Shown piece by piece: positions 47,871 to 55,904 of a stretch of DNA of 64,000 nt. The translations under genes and the position numbers were made by a program. The notes under the pieces were generated by a model. The model saw only the letters and a program-made list of their open reading frames with translations. It was not told the DNA's origin and made no database searches. Source of the DNA: Actinomyces israelii DSM 43320. Lineage in GTDB: Bacteria > Actinomycetota > Actinomycetes > Actinomycetales > Actinomycetaceae. Each line of letters begins with the position of its first letter. The stretch's first letter is position 1. The DNA lies in the NCBI RefSeq assembly GCF_000711965.1, contig NZ_JONS01000009.1, positions 1-64,000 of the forward strand, read 5' to 3'.

Positions 47871-48002
47871 AAAAAGGTGGCTCCTACGCACTTTTAAGGT
47901 GTTCGGCAGCCTTGAGCGCGGCGGAGATCGGCGTGATTCCGCGGTTCTGCAGCGAAGGCGGGGCGAGCGCCGGTGTTAAAAGTGCGTAGGAGCCACCTTT
48001 TT
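47871..48002. repeat. Hairpin element C: perfect 27-bp inverted repeat with conserved core
   Basis: Perfect 27-bp arms (47871-47897 and 47976-48002) read AAAAAGGTGGCTCC then TACGCACTTTTAA and its complement. The 78-base interior holds, on the minus strand, the core AACCGCGGAATCACGCCGAT with the preceding CAG, identical to the centre of element D. The layout is the same as D (about 27 bases, core, 29 bases), but the outer stem sequence differs. No coding capacity. The whole gap 47661-48130 holds only this element and, near 47690, a weak relative of the 22-bp repeat. Confidence 0.88.
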
Positions 48003-48130
48003 CCCGTCGAGGTCGGCCTCCTGGGGCCCCGGAGAGCCCCGGAGGGCTGGTGGTGGCCCGGCGACGGGCGCTCGCATCTCGACGAAGAAGGCAGTGGGGC
48101 TGCGAGGACCGGGCGAGGAACCCGCCCCTG

Positions 48131-49576
48131 TCAGCCGCCCGCCCCGGCGCCGCCGCCCGCCCCGGCGCCGCCGCCCGCCGCCGGGCGACGGCCGACGAAG
48201 ACGCTCACCGCGGCGGCGAGGGCGATGACGGACAGGGCGAGGAGCACGACGAAGCCCGTGCGCGTGCCGGCGCGGGTCGCGGCGACAAGGTCGTCGGGGT
48301 CCGCGCTCTGGGCGGCGTTGACGACGGTGGTGGCCACGGCCGTCCCGACGGCGCCGCCGAGCTGCTGAATGGTGTTGAAGGCGGCGTTGCCGTCGGCCTG
48401 GAGGCGGTCGGGCAAGCCGCGCAGGCCGTTGGTCATCGAGTTGGAGACCGACAGCCCCTGGCAGATCGGCATGATGACGTAGATGAGGGCGAGCCAGGCG
48501 GCGGGGACGGTCACGCCGACGGCGGCGAACAGGGCCATGGCGAGCACGCCGCAGGCGGCGCCGACCAGGATGGGGCGGGCCGGGCCCAGGAGGTCGAGGA
48601 CGCGGCCGCCGAAGGGGGTCAGGCACGCGCCCAGGATGCAGCCGGGCAGCAGGAGGCAGCCGGCGGCGAATGAGCCCATGGAGGCGCTGACCTGCGCATA
48701 GTAGGGGATGAGGTAGCCCAGGGCGAGCACGATCGCCTGGATGAGGACGACGTAGGTGACGCTGAGGGCGTAGGTGCGGTCGGTGAAGATGCGGATGCGG
48801 ACGAGAGGGCGCTCGGAGCGGGACGACAGGACGCAGAATGCCGCGATGAGGACGAGCGCGAGGGCGAGCAGCCCCAGGACCCGGGGACTGGTCCACCCCG
48901 TCTCGCCGGCCGCGTTCGTGGCCAGGACGAGGGCGGTGAAGCCGGAGGCCATGACGAGGAACTGCAGGGGGCTGAAGGTGGCGTCGGCCTGCGGCCGGGT
49001 GGCCTGCCGGATGGCGAGGACGCCCAGGACGCCGGCGACGAGGAGGAAGGGCAGCAGGACGAGGAAGATCGACCGCCAGCCGAAGGCGCCGATGAGGTAG
49101 CCGCCGAGTGAGGGCCCGACGGCGGGCGCGATGGCGGTGATGAGGGTGGCGACGCCCATCATGGTGCCCAGCCTCTCGAAGGGGACCTGTTCGAGGACCA
49201 TGTTGAACATCAGGGGCAGGGCGATGCCGGTGCCGACGCCCTGGATGAGGCGGCCGAGGATGAGCACGGTGAAGTGCGGGGCCGCGGCGCACATGACCGT
49301 GCCGGCCAGGAAGGCCGCCATAGCGAGGGCGAAGAGGGCCCTGGTGCGGAAGCGCCGGTTGAGGAAGGAGGAGATCGGCATGATCGCCGCCAGGACCAGG
49401 AGGTAGCCGGTGGTGATCCACTGGACGGTGGAGGTGGAGACGCCGAACTCCTCCATGAGGGCCGGGAAGGCGATGTTCATGGCGGTCTCGACGACGACGC
49501 CGGCGAAGGACATGATGCCGATGGCGACAACGGCGAGGACGAGGCGGGCGTCGAGCCTGCGTTCGAAGGTGGGCAC
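48131..49576 (-). CDS. MFS multidrug transporter, DHA2 (EmrB/QacA-like) family
   Basis: Proton-driven exporter (481 residues, 14 helices predicted). Family motifs: motif D1 (VVVETAMNIAFPALMEEFGV), TVQWITTGYLLVLAAIMPIS, motif A RRFRTRALFALAM, motif C GPSLGGYLIGAFGWRSIFLV. The C terminus is a Gly/Ala-rich repeat (GGGAGAGGGAGAGG) coded by an 18-bp tandem duplication (48137-48172). GTG 49576 lies seven bases after a good -10 box, so translation is probably leaderless. Drug or peptide export is likely; the substrate is unknown. Confidence 0.92.
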   Translation of the reverse strand: MPTFERRLDARLVLAVVAIGIMSFAGVVVETAMNIAFPALMEEFGVSTSTVQWITTGYLLVLAAIMPISSFLNRRFRTRALFALAMAAFLAGTVMCAAAPHFTVLILGRLIQGVGTGIALPLMFNMVLEQVPFERLGTMMGVATLITAIAPAVGPSLGGYLIGAFGWRSIFLVLLPFLLVAGVLGVLAIRQATRPQADATFSPLQFLVMASGFTALVLATNAAGETGWTSPRVLGLLALALVLIAAFCVLSSRSERPLVRIRIFTDRTYALSVTYVVLIQAIVLALGYLIPYYAQVSASMGSFAAGCLLLPGCILGACLTPFGGRVLDLLGPARPILVGAACGVLAMALFAAVGVTVPAAWLALIYVIMPICQGLSVSNSMTNGLRGLPDRLQADGNAAFNTIQQLGGAVGTAVATTVVNAAQSADPDDLVAATRAGTRTGFVVLLALSVIALAAAVSVFVGRRPAAGGGAGAGGGAGAGG

Positions 49577-49583
49577 GAGACTG

Positions 49584-49589
49584 ATTGTA
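49584..49589 (-). promoter_or_regulatory. Promoter -10 box for a leaderless MFS transcript
   Basis: TACAAT on the minus strand (five of six consensus) ends seven bases before the GTG start at 49576. With transcription starting at or next to that G, the message would have no leader. Leaderless genes are common in actinobacteria. No clear -35 box lies 17 bases upstream. Confidence 0.5.
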
Positions 49590-49686
49590 TGAGGCGATTA
49601 ATTCTCCGGCGTGTGACGTCTCAGGCAGGACCCGCACCGTCGCGGCGCCCCGTCAGCGGTCTCCCGCTGCGGATGCGCTCCCGGTC

Positions 49687-50646
49687 TCAGCGCCGCGGGA
49701 GGACGACGATCCCCCGCTCGACATAGCTGCGCACGGCCGCCTCGACGGTCTCGACGGTCGTGTAGCGGGGCCGGTAGCCCAGGAGCCGCCTGGCCTTCTC
49801 GTTGGAGAAGTGGCCGGAGCGGGCCAGGTGGAGGTAGGTGGACTTAACGGCGTCCTCGCCCAGGCCGCACTCGCCTGCCCACCGCTCCCAGCCGAGGAAG
49901 CCGATCCGGGGCTCGGCGCCGAGCACCCGGGCGACCGCCAGCGCGCAGCCGTAGGTGGTCAGCCCCTCGTCGGCGACGGCGTGGAAGCACTCCCCCAGGG
50001 CCGCCTCGCGATGGACGACGGCGTCCCGGAAGACCTGGGCGACGTCGTAGCCGTGGACGTGGTGGAGGATCTCCTGACCGAAGTTCGGCAGGACGACCTC
50101 GCCGCCGTCGGCGATCGTCTGAAAGACGCGGTGGTCGGTGTTGCCCAGGGGGCTGATGATGTCCCAGCCGGGGCCGGAGATCTGGCCGGGCATGACGACG
50201 GTGGCGGGGAGGGCGTCGCGCTGCCAGGCCCGGCGGAGGAGCTCCTCGATGGCGGTCTTGTCGCGGCCGTACTGGTCGAGGGCGCGGCGGGGGTGGTCCT
50301 CGGTGACGGGGTTGACCTCGGTGCGGCCGTCCGCCCAGATGGAGGAGGCGACGAGGTAGTGCCGCAGCGGCCCGCCGGCGAGGGCGTCGACCATGGCGCG
50401 CACCTGCTCGGGGGTGAAGGCGACGAGGTCGATGACGACATCGGCGCCGACGTCGGCGATGGCGCGGGCGAAGCCGGCCTGGGAGCGGTCCACGAAGAGG
50501 CGCTGCGCGGCCTCCCAGGCCGGGTGGTGCTCGTAGGGCCGGGAGGCGCCACGGGTGACGGCGGTGACCTCGTAGCCGGCCTCGGCGAGCTGGGGGACGA
50601 GGTAGGTGCCGATGTGCCCGGTGGCCCCGATGACGACTGCCTTCAT
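49687..50646 (-). CDS. NAD-dependent epimerase/dehydratase family protein
   Basis: A 319-residue extended-SDR protein. The nucleotide-binding GATGHIGTYL is at the N terminus; VIDLVAFTPEQVRAMVDAL and the SSIW...Y-G-R-D-K segment (YGRDKTAIEELL) take the places of the catalytic Ser and Y-x-x-x-K. The C-terminal half has HVHGYDVAQVFRDAV and LGYRPRYTTVETV. Likely acts on a nucleotide sugar or small-molecule substrate, not further defined. It stands alone between the MFS gene and a LysR remnant. Confidence 0.85.
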   Translation of the reverse strand: MKAVVIGATGHIGTYLVPQLAEAGYEVTAVTRGASRPYEHHPAWEAAQRLFVDRSQAGFARAIADVGADVVIDLVAFTPEQVRAMVDALAGGPLRHYLVASSIWADGRTEVNPVTEDHPRRALDQYGRDKTAIEELLRRAWQRDALPATVVMPGQISGPGWDIISPLGNTDHRVFQTIADGGEVVLPNFGQEILHHVHGYDVAQVFRDAVVHREAALGECFHAVADEGLTTYGCALAVARVLGAEPRIGFLGWERWAGECGLGEDAVKSTYLHLARSGHFSNEKARRLLGYRPRYTTVETVEAAVRSYVERGIVVLPRR

Positions 50647-50773
50647 GACTGTGGTCCCTTCTCAACGCGCTGGCTGCTCCCGCCCGGCGCCGCTGCCGCC
50701 GCGCTGCGGAGCCGCCTTCGGGATCCATGCTAGCAATGGCGGCGATCCGGGTAAGCCCCTGGGCCCGCGCCGT

Positions 50774-51086
50774 TCATCGAGCGCGCACCCACTCGAAGAC
50801 GTCGGCTGCCTCCGGGCGGCCGTCGGCTCGGGCCAGCAGGTGGAAGGTCGCGTGGGCCATGGCGTCGCGGATGGGCACCACGGTGCGGTCGGGCGCCGGC
50901 GCCGCGTGGGAGGGCGCGTCGGTGACGAAGTAGGGCAGCGACGAGCTCGCCAGCTGCTCGAAGGACCGCGCGGTCCTCCTGGACGAGGAACTGTGAGCGC
51001 GGGAAGTGCCGGTCCCACAGCTCGCGCCAGAACCCGATGCCCTTCAGGAGAAGGAAGGTCTCACCGTCGAGCTTAGCCGCGCTCAC
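50774..51086 (-). pseudogene. LysR-type regulator, C-terminal fragment with frameshift
   Basis: The fragment begins GETFLLLKGIGFWRELWDRH-FPRSQFLVQEDRA and continues, after a frameshift near 50975, as SFEQLASSSLPYFVTDAPSH, VVPIRDAMAHATFHLLARAD and DVFEWVRAR with a stop at 50774. This matches the last third of a LysR effector-binding domain (domain order and F-x-x-L-K-G-x-G-F-W block). The DNA-binding half is missing. It faces an aldo/keto reductase fragment, a common LysR-target arrangement. Confidence 0.6.
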
Positions 51087-51089
51087 GCT

Positions 51090-51430
51090 CGGCCGGCCCG
51101 CGAGCGCGTGCCCGGGAGGTCGCCGTCGGCCGGGTCGTCGCCGACAGCCAGGTCACGCGCGAGGATCTCTTCATCACCTCCAAGCTCTTCCTGCAGAGCT
51201 CCCCCTACGCCCAGTACGGCAAGGACATCGACGCCACCCTGGAGTGCCTGGGCACGGACTACGTCGACCTGCTGCTCCTCCACCAGCCCTACGGCGAGTA
51301 CGTCTCCGGCCGGAGGGCTATGGGGGAGGCGGTCGAGGCGGGCAGGGTCCGCTCGATCGGCCTGTCCAGCTTCTCCGCCACTCTGGTCCGCGAGATCCTC
51401 GACTGGGCCGCATGGGCCCGCCCCACGGCT
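51090..51430 (+). pseudogene. Aldo/keto reductase fragment
   Basis: One open frame encodes the middle of an aldo/keto reductase: AVGRVVADSQVTREDLFITS-KLF, YGKDIDATLECLGTDYVDLL-LLHQPYGEY and AVEAGRVRSIGLSSFSATLV-REILDWA. The first ~60 residues and the C-terminal third are gone. After about 51410 the frame no longer resembles the family. It lies divergent from the LysR fragment; a deletion removed the starts of both genes. Confidence 0.65.
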
Positions 51431-51626
51431 ACGGGCCGATCCTTTACGAGGAGCTCGCACGCCCCTGGACGAGTGATTCCAAGGGGCGCGGCAGCGATGC
51501 CCAGTCCGTCGGCGTGCCAGGCCACTCGGCGCCTCGCAGTCCCGACGCCGTCCCCGGGGCCCTGGGCGGTCCGGTCCGGCCCGAGACGCCGGCCTGACGG
51601 CCCGCCGGGCGCCGCCGCGCCCCGCA

Positions 51627-51754
51627 AAGTGATCACCCCACGCACCTTTAGCCCTCCACGCCGCCCGGCCCGCGCCGCAGAACCGCGGAATCACGCCGAT
51701 TCTCACCGTGTCCGGGGCTGTTGGCCGGCTTAAAAGTGCGTGGGATGATCACTT
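51627..51754. repeat. Hairpin element D: 24-bp inverted repeat with conserved core
   Basis: Arms 51627-51650 and 51731-51754 (AAGTGATCA...CACGCAC...TTTA) are complementary with two G:T-type mismatches. The interior carries, on the plus strand, the same core as element C (AACCGCGGAATCACGCCGAT, preceded by CAG), at the same distance from both arms. The inner end of the stem (GCAC-TTT-A) is shared with C while the outer half is different. Confidence 0.85.
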
Positions 51755-51858
51755 CTCCCACCCCGGAGCCAGTCATCGGGATAATCGGGTGCCGTTCCAG
51801 CAGGCCGCGGCTGCCGGGTCCTGCCGACCGGTGTCGAGCCGGAACGTCAACGTACCTT

Positions 51859-51937
51859 CCCAACACCAACGTACCTTTCTCCCATCCTTCTGAGCTTTAC
51901 CCCCAGAAGGATGGGAGAAAGGTACGTTCACGTTGGG
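51859..51937. repeat. Hairpin element E: perfect 25-bp inverted repeat
   Basis: Perfect 25-bp arms (51868-51892 and 51904-51928; AACGTACCTTTCTCCCATCC... and its complement) flank an 11-base loop AGCTTTACCCC. The stem extends after a three-base bulge to CCCAAC / GTTGGG (51859-51864, 51932-51937). A partial direct copy of the left arm start lies at 51844-51858. It lacks the core found in elements A to D. Confidence 0.85.
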
Positions 51938-51976
51938 CCGCACGCCCCGCCCGGCGAGCGCCGCACCCCGGCGCGA

Positions 51977-52252
51977 TCACAGGCCCAGGTCGGCGTGACT
52001 TCCAGTCTCCACCAGGACCAGGACCAGCTCCGTCTCCCTGATCTGGTAGATCAGCACCCAGTCGGGCCGGATGTGGCAGTCCCTCACTCCAGCCCGGTCG
52101 ACCGTGAGCGCATGATCCCGATAACGGACAGGCAGCGTCTCGCGACGTCGAAGCATCTCAACCACCGCGAAGAAGGCATCCATGTCGAGGCCGCGTCTTC
52201 TAGCCCGCTTGAGGTCCTTCCTGCATTTACTCGAGATGACGATGTCGAGCAC
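51977..52252 (-). CDS. Type II toxin, YafQ/RelE family
   Basis: A 91-residue RelE-superfamily mRNA interferase of the YafQ type. It starts LDIVISSKCRKDLKRARRRG, has RDHALTVDRAGVRDCHIRPD-WVLIYQ (the conserved R-D-C-H-I-x-P-D-W-x-L-x-Y block with the catalytic His/Asp) and ends LVLVLVETGSHADLGL. The catalytic late His (GSHADL) is present, so the toxin looks active. It starts on the last base of the antitoxin stop, the normal arrangement. Confidence 0.92.
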   Translation of the reverse strand: MLDIVISSKCRKDLKRARRRGLDMDAFFAVVEMLRRRETLPVRYRDHALTVDRAGVRDCHIRPDWVLIYQIRETELVLVLVETGSHADLGL

Positions 52253-52527
52253 TACAGGTCCAGGTCATCGCGCAAGTCTGCGACGCTCCCGTAGCGTCTG
52301 GCGGTGCCCGCTGAGATCTCTGCGTCAATCTCGTCGTAGGCCTGCCGGGCCTCGGCACTCATGACATATGGACGGGACGTGTCGAAGGGGAAGCCCTTGA
52401 ACTCATTGAACGCGCGCACGAACATGCGCACCGCATTTGACGGGGTCGTCCCCATCTGATGAGTGAGCTCAACAAATAAACGCTTGTCGTCGTCGTCGAT
52501 CTTGACATTGAGGGTCTTAGTCGCCAT
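52252..52527 (-). CDS. Type II antitoxin, RelB/DinJ family
   Basis: A 91-residue ribbon-helix-helix antitoxin: TKTLNVKIDDDDKRLFVELT-HQMG followed by TTPSNAVRMFVRAFNEFKGFP, the standard DinJ pattern, then an acidic C-terminal arm that wraps the toxin. ATG 52527 has GGGAGA upstream. It should bind the YafQ-like toxin and repress its own promoter. Confidence 0.92.
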   Translation of the reverse strand: MATKTLNVKIDDDDKRLFVELTHQMGTTPSNAVRMFVRAFNEFKGFPFDTSRPYVMSAEARQAYDEIDAEISAGTARRYGSVADLRDDLDL

Positions 52528-52566
52528 CAGGTCTCCCGCCCCACACCTCACTGCATCAGCATGCTC

Positions 52567-52589
52567 ATCGTATCATGGTGTAACACGAT
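52567..52589. promoter_or_regulatory. Putative autoregulatory operator of the toxin-antitoxin pair
   Basis: Inverted half-sites ATCGT (52567-52571) and ACGAT (52585-52589) frame a smaller palindrome GTGTAACAC (52578-52586), 40 to 62 bases before the antitoxin start. DinJ/RelB complexes usually bind such sites. The sequence is short and the call is tentative. Confidence 0.4.
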
Positions 52590-52701
52590 GTGGTACGGGC
52601 TCGTGGGGCCCGGCACCGCCCGGCCCGGGACGCCGCCTCACCAGGACGTCAGCGGCCCTGGACCAGGTCCTGGGGGGTGAAGCGGCGCCCCGCCGGCCCT
52701 C

Positions 52702-53721
52702 TCACTGGGACGTCGTGCGCACCGTCGTCCCGGCAAGGGCCTTCTCCCCGGGGCGGGCGAGCGGGCCGACGAGCTCGTGGGGCGCGTAGGGCTCCTCCAG
52801 GTAGGCGACGTCCTCGGCGGTGAGGGTCAGCTCCAGGGCGCGCACGGCATCGTCGACGCGGCTCGGCCGCGAGCAGCCGACGATGGGGGCGGCCACGCCC
52901 CTGGCCCAGTGCCAGGCCAGCGCGACGTCGGCCATGGGCACCTCGTGCCTGGCCGCGACCTCGGCGACGCGCGCGATGACGGGCATGTCGATCTCGCGGT
53001 CGCGGTCGTACTTGGCGCGCATGGTGCCGTCCGTCGTCGAGCGCACCGACGGCGAGTCCCAGGTGGGGCGGGTCAGGTGCCCGGAGGCGAGCGGGCTGTA
53101 GGGGGTCAGGGACATGCCGTACTGCTCGACCACGGGGATCATCTCCCGCTCGTCCTCGCGGTAGAGGAGGTTGTAGTGGTTCTGCATGCTGGCGAAGCGG
53201 GTCCAGCCGTGGGCGTCCGCCACCACCTGCAGGTTGTGCAGCTGGTAGGCGTACATGGCGGAGGCGCCCAGGGCCCGCACGCGGCCGTCGCGCACGAGGC
53301 GGTCCAGGGCCTCCATGGTCTCCTCCACGGGGGTGGAGTAGTCGAAGCGGTGGATAATGTACAGGTCGAGGTAGTCGGTGCCCAGGCGCCGGAGCGTGCC
53401 CGCGATCTCCCGCTCAATGGCCTCGGCGCCCAGATGGCCCTCGTTGAAGTAGACCTTGGAGGCCAGCACCACGTCCTGGCGCGCGACGCCGAGGTTCCTC
53501 AGGGACTGCCCGATGTACTCCTCGCTGGTGCCGTGGGCGTAGACGTTGGCGGTGTCGATGAAGGTGACGCCGAGCTCGAGCGCGCGGGCGATGACGGCCT
53601 GGGTGGAGGGCTGGTCGATGACCCACTGGTGGAAGTCCGGGAAGACCTGGCCGAAGCTCATGCCTCCAATGCACAGCCGCGGGATCGTAATGCCTGTGGT
53701 GCCGAGCGTCGTGTACTGCAT
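52702..53721 (-). CDS. Aldo/keto reductase
   Basis: NADPH-dependent oxidoreductase (339 residues) with the TIM-barrel tetrad D-Y-K-H: FIDTANVYAHG (Asp, Tyr), VLASKVYF (Lys) and DLYIIHRFD (His). LGTTGITIPRLCIGGMSFGQ and the nucleotide site GCSRPSRVDDAVRALEL are typical of the YghZ/general stress GSP69-like group. It is intact, unlike the reductase fragment at 51090. Physiological substrate unknown. Confidence 0.9.
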   Translation of the reverse strand: MQYTTLGTTGITIPRLCIGGMSFGQVFPDFHQWVIDQPSTQAVIARALELGVTFIDTANVYAHGTSEEYIGQSLRNLGVARQDVVLASKVYFNEGHLGAEAIEREIAGTLRRLGTDYLDLYIIHRFDYSTPVEETMEALDRLVRDGRVRALGASAMYAYQLHNLQVVADAHGWTRFASMQNHYNLLYREDEREMIPVVEQYGMSLTPYSPLASGHLTRPTWDSPSVRSTTDGTMRAKYDRDREIDMPVIARVAEVAARHEVPMADVALAWHWARGVAAPIVGCSRPSRVDDAVRALELTLTAEDVAYLEEPYAPHELVGPLARPGEKALAGTTVRTTSQ

Positions 53722-53926
53722 GGCGCCAGTATGGGTGCCCGGCGCCGCCCCCGGGCAGGCCCTGCCAGAACCACCCTGGAGGCCGCCCAGCGTGCGGTCC
53801 GACGCCGGCGCCCAGCCTCAGCGGCTCCCTTTCGCCGCGAGGAGGCGCACCGCCCGGCCGGGCCCGCGCCCTGAGCCTCCGCCGGCCCGCGCCACGACCT
53901 GGGACCAGGCGGCCGTCTCGGCCCGC

Positions 53927-55189
53927 TCACGGCCCCAGCGCCTTGAGCGGGAAGGTGACGACGCCGTCAGGGAGCGTCATCACGGGTCCGTCGGCGGTAA
54001 TGACGGCGGTGTACGCCGGAGGAGGGGTCCGTGCGGTGTCGATATCGGCCACGAAGGCAGCGAGCGAGGTCTGCGCCGCCGGGATCTGGCGCTGCCCCAG
54101 CTTGACCTCGAAGGCGGCCCAGCGCCCGTCATCCAGTTCCACAATGGCGTCCGCCTCCTTCCCCGCCTTGTCCCGGTAGTGGTAGAGGCGTCCGCCGCAC
54201 ATCTCGGAGAAGATCCGCAGGTGCTGCACCGCCTGGGACTTAAACCAGAGCCCGGCGGTCTCCAGGTCCTGTAGGAGGCGCTCCGAGGATGTCGCCGTCA
54301 CCGCCGCGGCGAGCGCAGGGTCGACGAAGTGCAGCTTCGACGACGTGCGCACCGCGTAACGGGACCGCAGGTGCGGCGCCCAGGCCGGCTGCTCCTCGAT
54401 GACGAAGAGGCGCCTGAGGGCGCCCACGTAGGCGATGGCAGTCTCCGCGCTCAGGGACTGCCCGGCCGCGTCCCTGGCGATGGCGCGGAAAGACGCCTCT
54501 GTCGCGACATGCCGGGCGAGAGAGCGCATGAGGGCGCGCAGGCGCACAGGATCCCGCCGCGGTTCACCGTCCAGGCGACCGACGTCGATACTGACAATGT
54601 CCTCGACGTAGTCGCGCAGGCGGCGCTGCGCCTGAGGGGTCGTCAGGTCGAGGTCCCCCGGCCACCCTCCGTGCACCAGGTCGTCCAGGGCCTCGCGTAC
54701 ACCGGCGCCGGAGTTAAGCACCGGCGCCGGCGCCTCGCCGTTGAACAAGCCCGCCAAGGAGACGCTGCCATCCCCGCGACCGCGCTCGAACAGGGTCATG
54801 GGCCGCATTCGGATCCGTGAGATCCGGTGTGCTCCGGAGTGCCGCGCGGCATCCTCGGCGGGGACGGATGATCCCGTGAGGATGAACTGTCCCGGGTGGC
54901 GACGGGAGTCGATCTCCCTGCGCACGAGGTTCCACAGTGAGGGCTCGATCTGCCACTCGTCAAGAAGACGCGGCACGTCGCCGGCCAGGAGGAGCGAGGG
55001 ATCGACGTCCAGGGCGGCCCGCAGCTGCGGCAGCCCGGAGTCCAGCGCGATCTCGGAGGAGGCGTGTCGGCGTCCGGTCATGGTCTTGCCGCAGGCGCGG
55101 ACGCCCTCGATGAGGACACCCCCCGAGTAACCGAGGATGTCGTCAACAAGCCGATCCACGACTCTCGGCAGATAGCCCTCCTGCTCCAC
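53927..55189 (-). CDS. AAA-type ATPase with DUF4143 domain
   Basis: A 420-residue protein of the ATP-binding/DUF4143 group. P-loop GVRACGKT near residue 35, Walker-B-like PRLLDEWQ, sensor-type FILTGSS, and the C-terminal nuclease-like DUF4143 part ([42 protein letters not shown]), where D/E-x-K residues form a PD-(D/E)xK-like site. Function of the family is unresolved; it is common in accessory regions. GTG 55189 has GGGGAGGG upstream. The family is often mobile, consistent with toxin-antitoxin neighbours. Confidence 0.88.
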   Translation of the reverse strand: MEQEGYLPRVVDRLVDDILGYSGGVLIEGVRACGKTMTGRRHASSEIALDSGLPQLRAALDVDPSLLLAGDVPRLLDEWQIEPSLWNLVRREIDSRRHPGQFILTGSSVPAEDAARHSGAHRISRIRMRPMTLFERGRGDGSVSLAGLFNGEAPAPVLNSGAGVREALDDLVHGGWPGDLDLTTPQAQRRLRDYVEDIVSIDVGRLDGEPRRDPVRLRALMRSLARHVATEASFRAIARDAAGQSLSAETAIAYVGALRRLFVIEEQPAWAPHLRSRYAVRTSSKLHFVDPALAAAVTATSSERLLQDLETAGLWFKSQAVQHLRIFSEMCGGRLYHYRDKAGKEADAIVELDDGRWAAFEVKLGQRQIPAAQTSLAAFVADIDTARTPPPAYTAVITADGPVMTLPDGVVTFPLKALGP

Positions 55190-55393
55190 GGTTCCCTCCC
55201 CGCACCCTTGCCGCGCAATGTCAACCCGGCATGTGGCGTCGCCCCAACCGGTCATGTGGCATCTCCTGGGCGCCGCGCCCCCTTGCCAGGAGCGGGGCCC
55301 GCCGCATTGTCCACCGTCTCCGCTGCGGCCTCGGCGAGCCCGAGAGCAGGTGCGGGACGCAGTCGGATGGGAAATGGCTGGTACCCTGTTCCC

Positions 55394-55633
55394 ATGCAGG
55401 TCACGATCGATTCCGGAGGGCGGATCCTTCTTCCGAAGAGCCTGCGGGACTCCCTGGGGCTTCTGCCCGGCACGAAGGCGGATATCTCGCTCTACGGCAA
55501 CGGCGTGCAGGTGACCCCGGGGGGACGCACCGCTCGGCTGGAGGCGGACGAGGACGGGCATCTCGTAGCCAGGTCGCACACCGTCGTCACCGACGATATG
55601 GTGCTCGCGCTCATGGACACCGGGCGCCGATGA
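55394..55633 (+). CDS. AbrB/MazE-family antitoxin
   Basis: A 79-residue swapped-hairpin AbrB protein: [30 protein letters not shown] is the typical DNA-binding half. The C-terminal region ([18 protein letters not shown]) should mask the toxin. The TGA stop overlaps the ATG of the VapC fragment (55630-55633). With the toxin truncated, this may be an orphan antitoxin. Confidence 0.88.
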   Translation: MQVTIDSGGRILLPKSLRDSLGLLPGTKADISLYGNGVQVTPGGRTARLEADEDGHLVARSHTVVTDDMVLALMDTGRR

Positions 55634-55854
55634 CGGATCGGCCTCGGCTCGCGGTCGACACGAGCGTCGCGGTCCCTCTGCTCGTCGCCTCCCACCAGGC
55701 CCATGGGGCCGTGCACTCCTGGGCGAGAGGACGCGAGCTCGGCCTCAGCGGGCACGCGCTGGCGGAGACCTACGCGGTGCTGACCCGGCTGCCCGGCGAC
55801 GCACGTGTGAGTCCCGCGGATGCGGCTCGCGTCGGCACCGAGATCCTCCGCTGA
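55630..55854 (+). pseudogene. Truncated VapC-type PIN-domain toxin
   Basis: Reads [20 protein letters not shown], with the first PIN aspartate, and [20 protein letters not shown] with the conserved Glu, then stops after 74 codons (GTEILR). PIN toxins are normally about 130 residues, and the last two acidic residues of the active site are missing. No continuation in another frame was found before the response regulator gene, so the 3' half was probably deleted. Confidence 0.75.
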
Positions 55855-55904
55855 CTCCTCCGACCGACCGAAGAATCCCCGCTCAGTCAGCCGGCCTGGG
55901 CGGC

